Assembly: GCA_021810575.1 (NCBI GenBank)
Contig: JAJZIN010000022.1
Coordinates: 1-10,490 of the forward strand
Length of the DNA: 10,490 nt
Source of the DNA: Thermoplasmata archaeon
GTDB lineage: Archaea; Thermoplasmatota; Thermoplasmata; Thermoplasmatales; Thermoplasmataceae
Direction: 5' to 3'
How positions within the stretch are numbered: position 1 is the first letter of the stretch; each line of letters starts with the position of its first letter. Positions 6,104-10,490 of the stretch are shown here, in pieces. The notes under the pieces are model-generated. The model had not been told where the DNA came from, made no database searches, and saw only the letters and a program-made list of their open reading frames with translations. The translations under genes were made by a program, and so were the position numbers.

Positions 6104-7204
6104 ATGAAAACAGTTGAAGATATAATGACAAAGAACCCATTGACAATTGATGAGGAAACAACAGTATCTCTTGCACTGAACAGGATGAGAGATAACAAGA
6201 TTGCCCAGCTTCCAGTGGAGTCTGGAAAAAAATACCTGGGAATGATCAGCTACAGGGATATACTTAGGAGAAGGAGCATTCATCTTAATTCAAAGATAAA
6301 GAATTTCGTTGTGAAATCACCAGAACTTACAAGAAGAGATACTCTTGAAAAAGTGGTAAATCTACTCAGAGACAGTGCAATGGGAGCACTTCCCGTGGTG
6401 GAAAATGGGAAGATTGCAGGGGTAGTTTCCAGGACAGACATAATAAAGAACATCGAAGAATTTGATGAGCTGAAGGGTGTCCAGACATTTGATCTGATGC
6501 AAGATGCCTATTTCGCAAAGCCCGATGAGGATCTGGAATCAATCATGGAAAAGGTCAGGGCGCATGATGTGGACACAATCAATGTGGCAGATGAGAAGAC
6601 AAACCTTCTTGGCCTCATCAGAATTGAAAATGTACTGGATTATGAGATGAAAACGAAGGAAAGGGTCAGGAAGGGAGACTTCACGGGAGAAAGGAATCAC
6701 CCGGAAATAGATATTAAATCCCTTATGGAGCAACCAGTATTCTGTTATGAGGATGATGATCTTTTCACCGCATCTGAGGAGCTCGTAAAAAACCATCTTC
6801 ACAATATAGCAATCTGCGATAAGGGAAAGAGGATAGTGGGCATACTGAGTGTTGACGACATAATTAGTTCACTATGGTCAAAGGAGAGCACGGAAGGCAT
6901 GCTGGTAAATATCTCAGGACTCGGAGTGGGAGATACAGATCTGTACTCTACAATATATTCCATGGTTGAAAAATTCACGGACAGATATTCTAAGCTGGAA
7001 AATCTAAAGAATGGGACCATGAATATCCACGTTGTGAAGCACCACAGTGAAGAAGGAAAGATAAAATATTCCATAAGGACAAGACTGATTGGCAGGAAAA
7101 TAAACATGACCGAAAGCTCCTCAGGCTGGAACTTTGGAAAGGTCCTCTCTGATATATTTGACGATTATGAATCGAGGACAAAGAGGGAGAAGGAGAAGAG
7201 CTGA
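6104..7204 (+). CDS. Four-CBS-domain protein with C-terminal alpha/beta domain, possible ribosome-associated factor
   Basis: 366 residues, no signal peptide or membrane segment, hence cytoplasmic. Four CBS motifs are seen: about 4-54 (VEDIMTKNPLTI ... LGMISYRDIL), 65-117 (ALPVVENGKIAGVVSRTDII), 126-180 (FDLMQDAYF ... LLGLIRIENVL) and 203-256 (IKSLMEQPVF ... IVGILSVDDII). That makes two Bateman modules; such pairs usually bind AMP, ATP or similar ligands and regulate an attached domain or partner. Residues about 265-360 form a further domain. MNIHVVKHHSEEGKIKYSIRTRLIG has strand character, and ESSSGWNFGKVLSDIFDDYESRTKREKEK is a charged helix. The pattern recalls the beta-alpha fold of ribosome hibernation (HPF/S30EA-like) proteins and, from memory, the CBS-domain ribosome-dimerisation factor reported in Pyrococcus. 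That link is inference. Shine-Dalgarno AGGTGA (6094-6099) overlaps the upstream stop, so coupling is likely. Confidence 0.85.
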   Translation: MKTVEDIMTKNPLTIDEETTVSLALNRMRDNKIAQLPVESGKKYLGMISYRDILRRRSIHLNSKIKNFVVKSPELTRRDTLEKVVNLLRDSAMGALPVVENGKIAGVVSRTDIIKNIEEFDELKGVQTFDLMQDAYFAKPDEDLESIMEKVRAHDVDTINVADEKTNLLGLIRIENVLDYEMKTKERVRKGDFTGERNHPEIDIKSLMEQPVFCYEDDDLFTASEELVKNHLHNIAICDKGKRIVGILSVDDIISSLWSKESTEGMLVNISGLGVGDTDLYSTIYSMVEKFTDRYSKLENLKNGTMNIHVVKHHSEEGKIKYSIRTRLIGRKINMTESSSGWNFGKVLSDIFDDYESRTKREKEKS

Positions 7205-7206
7205 AC

Positions 7207-8589
7207 ATGATTGAACTGATGGACAGAATTCTGGATAAACTGGAAAAAGGGGCGATGTATGGTGAAGTAAGATATATGTCGGGAGAGAGTACAGAGGCTT
7301 CCATGAGAAATTCAGAATTCCAGGGAGAAGGAACTTCATCAGGGGAAGGAATTGCAATAAGGGCAATGAATGAATCCATTGCCATGGGATTTATTTCATC
7401 ATTTGATTTTGACCGGATACAGGAAATTATAGACAGAGTTTTAAGGAACAGCCACAGGGGAGGCAGAAACAAGCTTGACATGTCTGGAGGAATCAGGGAC
7501 AAATGGGAAGCTCTTGGAAAACACAAGGTAGAAGATATCCAGAGTTCAGACAGGATGGAAATCATGAAAAATGCTGATGAAATGATGAAGGGCTATGATC
7601 TCTCAGTGAGAATGAATGCAATCTACCACAGGAAGATCAGGCAAATATACCAGAATACCTCAGGGAGCATGATAGAATCCAGCCTTTCGAGGATCGGTTA
7701 TTTCATGGTTGGCGGTTATAAGGATGGCAACTCCTTTGAAGAAATTTACAGGCAGTTCGGTACCACTGGAGGCATGGAAAACTTCAGGGAACTTGATGTA
7801 CAGAAGAAAATTGAGGATGCAGTAAAAAACCTGAAGGAGATTTCAAAGTCTCCATCAGCAAAACCAGGAAGGTATGATGTGGTAATCAGTCCGGAAATAG
7901 CAGGGATAGTTGCACATGAATCATGTGGACATCCAACTGAATGGGACAGGATATCTGGAAGAGAGGGGTCACTTGCTGGAGAATCTTTCCTTACTGGAAA
8001 GAAATATCCATTTAAAATAGGTTCTCCAGTTGTAAACGTGATCGATGATCCCACAATAAAGGGAAGCTACGGTTACTATAAATATGATGATGAGGGAATC
8101 AGGGCCAGGAAGAGATACCTGTACAGGGATGGGATGACAAATGAATTTATACACAGCAGGGAAAGTGCTGCAAACTATGGTGTTGAACCCAATGGAGGCG
8201 GCAGAGTTTCTGACTGGGACATGGAACCCCTGGCCAGAATGAGTACCACATATATAGAACCGGGTCAACATACCTTTGATGAGCTGGTTGAGGATATCAA
8301 GCATGGAATTTACATAAAAAGTTACACAGAATGGAATATTGATGATATAAGGTTCAATGAGAAGTATGTGGGGAGCGAGGCATTCATAATTGAAAATGGA
8401 AGGCTGAAAGGCAGGGTAAGGAAACCCGCTATAGAAACAAACACAGTTAATTTCTACTCCTCCATAGATGCTGTCTCGAAGGAACTTGAATTTGAAGCTG
8501 GAACATGCGGGAAAGGGGATCCAGAACAGGGTGTCGATACATGGATGGGGGGACCCAGTGTTAGATTGAGGAATATATACATATCCTGA
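7207..8589 (+). CDS. tldD: TldD metalloprotease subunit
   Basis: TldD/PmbA (TldE) family. In bacteria the TldD-TldE heterodimer degrades unfolded or modified peptides and matures microcin B17 and CcdA; the archaeal role is unsettled. In 460 residues the active site is intact: H237-E-S-C-G-H242 (HExxxH) supplies two zinc ligands and the general base, and the distal GTCGKGDPEQG supplies the expected third ligand, C434. The N-terminal half (1-215) shows the family's less conserved domain; GRYDVVISPEIAGIVAHES (221-239) is the typical entry to the catalytic half. Length is normal. The start ATG lies 2 bases after the CBS-gene stop; a weak GGAG (7192-7195) sits 11 bases upstream, so translation may depend on coupling. 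It is followed after 9 bases by the partner subunit. The protein is cytoplasmic, with no signal peptide. Confidence 0.95.
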   Translation: MIELMDRILDKLEKGAMYGEVRYMSGESTEASMRNSEFQGEGTSSGEGIAIRAMNESIAMGFISSFDFDRIQEIIDRVLRNSHRGGRNKLDMSGGIRDKWEALGKHKVEDIQSSDRMEIMKNADEMMKGYDLSVRMNAIYHRKIRQIYQNTSGSMIESSLSRIGYFMVGGYKDGNSFEEIYRQFGTTGGMENFRELDVQKKIEDAVKNLKEISKSPSAKPGRYDVVISPEIAGIVAHESCGHPTEWDRISGREGSLAGESFLTGKKYPFKIGSPVVNVIDDPTIKGSYGYYKYDDEGIRARKRYLYRDGMTNEFIHSRESAANYGVEPNGGGRVSDWDMEPLARMSTTYIEPGQHTFDELVEDIKHGIYIKSYTEWNIDDIRFNEKYVGSEAFIIENGRLKGRVRKPAIETNTVNFYSSIDAVSKELEFEAGTCGKGDPEQGVDTWMGGPSVRLRNIYIS

Positions 8590-8598
8590 GGTAAAATT

Positions 8599-9903
8599 AT
8601 GGCTGACTTAGATTTAATTAGAAGAAATGTAAAGAAACTGAACCTTGATTCCTACGCAATCAGGCTGATCAGGACAAACATAGAACAGATCAGGTTTTCT
8701 AACAATCTCGTGGATCTTAGAAATTACTGGACACGGGAAGGTATTTCTATATTCCTCAATTCAGGAAAGAAGATAACTGAGATAAGCCTGGATAATGATT
8801 CAAATATAGAAGAAAAAATAGAAAAGTCTTACAGGGCTATGTTAAAGGGTGAAGAATCCAGCACATTTAACGGTATAAACCCTGAAAAATACGCTTCGAT
8901 AGAGAGGATAGAAGATCAGGAAAAAACTGTAGAGCTAGATGATATAGTTAATGCATGTATAGAGGGTGCAAGGGATGGAGGTTCTGAAAGAAGCACGGGT
9001 CTTGCATACAGGACATATACCGATGATCATATCATAACACCCTTCAATGAGCATCACGTTACTTACGATGACTTCAACTTTGATATAAGGGCATTCAGGG
9101 GTCTTAGCACTGGACAGGAAGGCGTTCATTTCTCATCTACTGTAAAAGATCCCGTTGAAATCGCAAGAAATGCAGGACTGGAGGCGGGAAAAACAGCATC
9201 TCTCACGGTTCCGTCAAAGGAATTTGAGGCTGGAAACTTTGAAACACTTCTCTCTCCCTACGTTATAGGTAATATTTTTACATACTGTTCCTCACTATTT
9301 TCAGCTTATTCAGTACAGATGGGCATGAGCTACCTGGATGAGAGTCTGGGAAAGAAGGTTGCTTCTGAATCTCTGACACTTGTTGATTCTCCACTGAACA
9401 GGGAGGGCTCAAACTTCACTCTGTTTGATGATGAGGGGACACCATGCTTTAATAAAAATCTTATAAATCAGGGTGTCCTTGAAAATTTTGTACACTCATA
9501 TTCAACAGCAGTAACGTCAGGGACAAAAACTACTGGTAATGCAGGAATCATTAGTCCCGAACCTCTTCAGCTTTCAATGGAAAGTGGTAATAAGTCAGTT
9601 GAAGATCTTCTTCACTCAATAGACAGGGGGTTATATATAAAAAACGCGTGGTATACCCGTTTCCAGGATAACAGGAACGCAGTATTCTCAACCGTCCCGA
9701 GAGATGGGATTTTCATGGTTGAGAATGGAGAAATAACAGGGAAAATCGGTGGAGTTAGAATCAGCGATTCCTTTGGGAAAATAATCAAAAATATATCGGG
9801 TGTTTCTAGGGAACTTAAAAATGTGAAGTTCTGGGAAGAGGTTTCCCCCTCCATAATGGCCTCAGTGATAGTACAGGACCTTCATGTGACAAAGGCCTTT
9901 TAG
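8599..9903 (+). CDS. tldE: TldE (PmbA) partner subunit of the TldD protease
   Basis: 434-residue TldD/PmbA-family protein without any HExxxH motif, as usual for the non-catalytic partner that shapes the peptide channel of the TldD-TldE complex. Family marks: VHFSSTVKDPVEIARNAGLEAGKTASL (about 176-202), the central LLSPYVIGNIFTYCSSLFSAYSVQ (217-240) where TldD has its metal site, the Y301/T307-T311 loop TSGTKTTGNAGI, and the C-terminal block from FGKIIKNISGVSRE to PSIMASVIVQDLHVT (392-431). Both subunits are therefore encoded in one operon. Shine-Dalgarno GAGGT (8588-8592) overlaps the tldD stop, with 6 bases before ATG 8599. It is the last gene of the operon; the stop TAG at 9901-9903 is 6 bases from the stop of the convergent M1 peptidase gene. 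The subunit role is inferred from family and pairing. Confidence 0.93.
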   Translation: MADLDLIRRNVKKLNLDSYAIRLIRTNIEQIRFSNNLVDLRNYWTREGISIFLNSGKKITEISLDNDSNIEEKIEKSYRAMLKGEESSTFNGINPEKYASIERIEDQEKTVELDDIVNACIEGARDGGSERSTGLAYRTYTDDHIITPFNEHHVTYDDFNFDIRAFRGLSTGQEGVHFSSTVKDPVEIARNAGLEAGKTASLTVPSKEFEAGNFETLLSPYVIGNIFTYCSSLFSAYSVQMGMSYLDESLGKKVASESLTLVDSPLNREGSNFTLFDDEGTPCFNKNLINQGVLENFVHSYSTAVTSGTKTTGNAGIISPEPLQLSMESGNKSVEDLLHSIDRGLYIKNAWYTRFQDNRNAVFSTVPRDGIFMVENGEITGKIGGVRISDSFGKIIKNISGVSRELKNVKFWEEVSPSIMASVIVQDLHVTKAF

Positions 9904-9909
9904 ATCCCT

Positions 9910-10490
9910 TCACTCACCATTTACTTTTTTATATATATTCAGGTATTCCAGTCCTTTCCTCACGCCCTTTTCCCATGATGGCTCATTTTTTCCAGAAATG
10001 TACTCCTTTACAGCTTTTTCATCCTGCAGCCCGAGGTATGGAATCATTGATTCAAGGAATCTTGAAGTGTATCCTGTTCCTTCGAAGAACCTGTCCAGAG
10101 TAGAAACTATTTCTTCCATGTTATCAATGATAAACTGCCTGTTATGCGACTCTCCTGACGCAGCCATTATGGCCCTGAAAGAATCCTGCTTCTTAATTTT
10201 TCCGTCCCTGATCAGACCCCATACAGCTGAAAGATTTTCATCTCCCCTGAGGTGGCCCATTGCACTTATTATCTTGATTTTATCTTCATCTACCTTGAGT
10301 GTGTCAAGCTTTTTCAGGAGGCCACTGAGATCATTTCTTGCCATTGCATAGGCATATGCCACGGACTGCCTTTCATCCGGTGATACTTTCTCAAAATCAC
10401 TGAACCTGTTTGCAGTCTTCTTTGCATAGTCCAGATCAATCAGTGATAGAACTGATTGCATCCTTCCCCTGATTACTGTTATATTTATCG
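9910..10490 (-). CDS. M1-family aminopeptidase, C-terminal part only (tricorn-interacting-factor type); 5' end outside window
   Basis: About 193 codons are visible, and the frame is open to the right edge. An ATG at 10461 starts no gene of its own: nine in-frame sense codons precede it and the protein pattern runs through it. The sequence matches the alpha-helical ERAP1-like C-terminal domain of zinc aminopeptidases. In order it shows FEKVSPDERQSVAYAYA, EDKIKIISAMGHLRGDENL, DGKIKKQDSFRAIMAAS, RFFEGTGYTSRFLESMIPYLG, and the terminal WEKGVRKGLEYLNIYKKV, in place of the usual GL.KGLE.I ending. The zinc-binding HExxH-E site and the GAMEN exopeptidase motif would lie upstream and cannot be checked. 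In Thermoplasma such enzymes are the tricorn-interacting factors F2/F3, which trim peptides released by proteasome and tricorn to amino acids. Family confidence is high; the F2/F3 choice is open. Confidence 0.82.
   Translation of the reverse strand, partial: INITVIRGRMQSVLSLIDLDYAKKTANRFSDFEKVSPDERQSVAYAYAMARNDLSGLLKKLDTLKVDEDKIKIISAMGHLRGDENLSAVWGLIRDGKIKKQDSFRAIMAASGESHNRQFIIDNMEEIVSTLDRFFEGTGYTSRFLESMIPYLGLQDEKAVKEYISGKNEPSWEKGVRKGLEYLNIYKKVNGE
9919..9939 (+). terminator. Possible U-rich terminator of the tldDE operon
   Basis: Sixteen bases after the tldE stop, the plus strand has TTACTTTTTTATATATATT with a run of six T, a plausible archaeal U-run terminator. It lies inside the last codons of the convergent peptidase gene, where it encodes part of NIYKKVNG. 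No hairpin is needed or clearly seen. Confidence 0.35.

Noticed and set aside
6990..7565. A 191-codon open frame on the minus strand
   Set aside because: It lies opposite the CBS and tldD genes, both with clear family motifs; its serine/leucine-rich composition is that of an antisense shadow.
9891..9900. AAAGGCCTTT palindrome before the tldE stop, as a terminator stem
   Set aside because: It encodes conserved-length C-terminal residues, has no loop as a perfect palindrome and is followed by only one further T; the T-run at 9925-9930 is a better candidate.
9910..10461. A complete 183-residue stand-alone protein starting at ATG 10461
   Set aside because: The frame continues without a stop to the window edge, and the sequence is the C-terminal domain of an M1 aminopeptidase, so the gene is cut by the window rather than short.
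1..10490. CRISPR arrays, insertion sequences, attachment sites
   Set aside because: No regularly spaced repeats, transposase or integrase motifs, or terminal inverted repeats were seen; coding density and codon use look uniform and chromosomal.

Overview
The window looks like a chromosomal segment of a Thermoplasmatales-type archaeon (Thermoplasma, Ferroplasma or Cuniculiplasma relatives). Grounds: an archaeal-type family B DNA polymerase, a geranylgeranyl-reductase-family flavoprotein, a TPP (THI-element) riboswitch ahead of an MFS gene (among archaea, an arrangement I associate with Thermoplasmata), the C-terminal part of an M1 aminopeptidase of the tricorn-interacting-factor type, AGG/AGA-dominated arginine codons and moderately A+T-rich DNA. 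The genus cannot be fixed by eye. No mobile element, CRISPR array, tRNA or rRNA is visible.

Layout. (1) 1-3248, minus strand: polB, followed after a single base by a geranylgeranyl-reductase-family gene that starts with TTG and leaves the window at its left edge. The ribosome binding site of the second gene lies inside the last codons of polB. (2) 3249-3572: divergent control region with a probable leaderless polB promoter, a TATA-like element, and a well-formed TPP riboswitch at 3420-3505. A 25-codon open frame (3503-3580) starts inside the riboswitch and overlaps the start of the next gene. (3) 3573-4802, plus: MFS transporter, a probable thiamine or thiamine-precursor importer. (4) 4930-9903, plus: a four-gene operon with gaps of 4, 2 and 9 bases. 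It encodes a divergent SHMT-fold PLP enzyme, a four-CBS-domain protein with an extra C-terminal domain, and the TldD and TldE (PmbA) subunits of a metalloprotease. (5) 9910-10490, minus: the C-terminal part of an M1 aminopeptidase, convergent with tldE with only 6 bases between the stops.

How they fit. TPP in the cell should repress the transporter through the riboswitch. The Shine-Dalgarno-like GGAGGGA and AUG of the small upstream frame are the P4 and P1 3' strands of the aptamer, so ligand binding would shut that frame directly and possibly the transporter by translational coupling. The SHMT/CBS/TldDE operon joins PLP amino-acid chemistry, an adenylate-sensing module and peptide hydrolysis; with the adjacent M1 peptidase this hints at a peptide or amino-acid turnover neighbourhood, which is inference. 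The least ordinary items are the riboswitch-embedded small ORF, the SHMT-like protein with several catalytic positions changed, and the CBS protein whose tail resembles a ribosome-associated domain.
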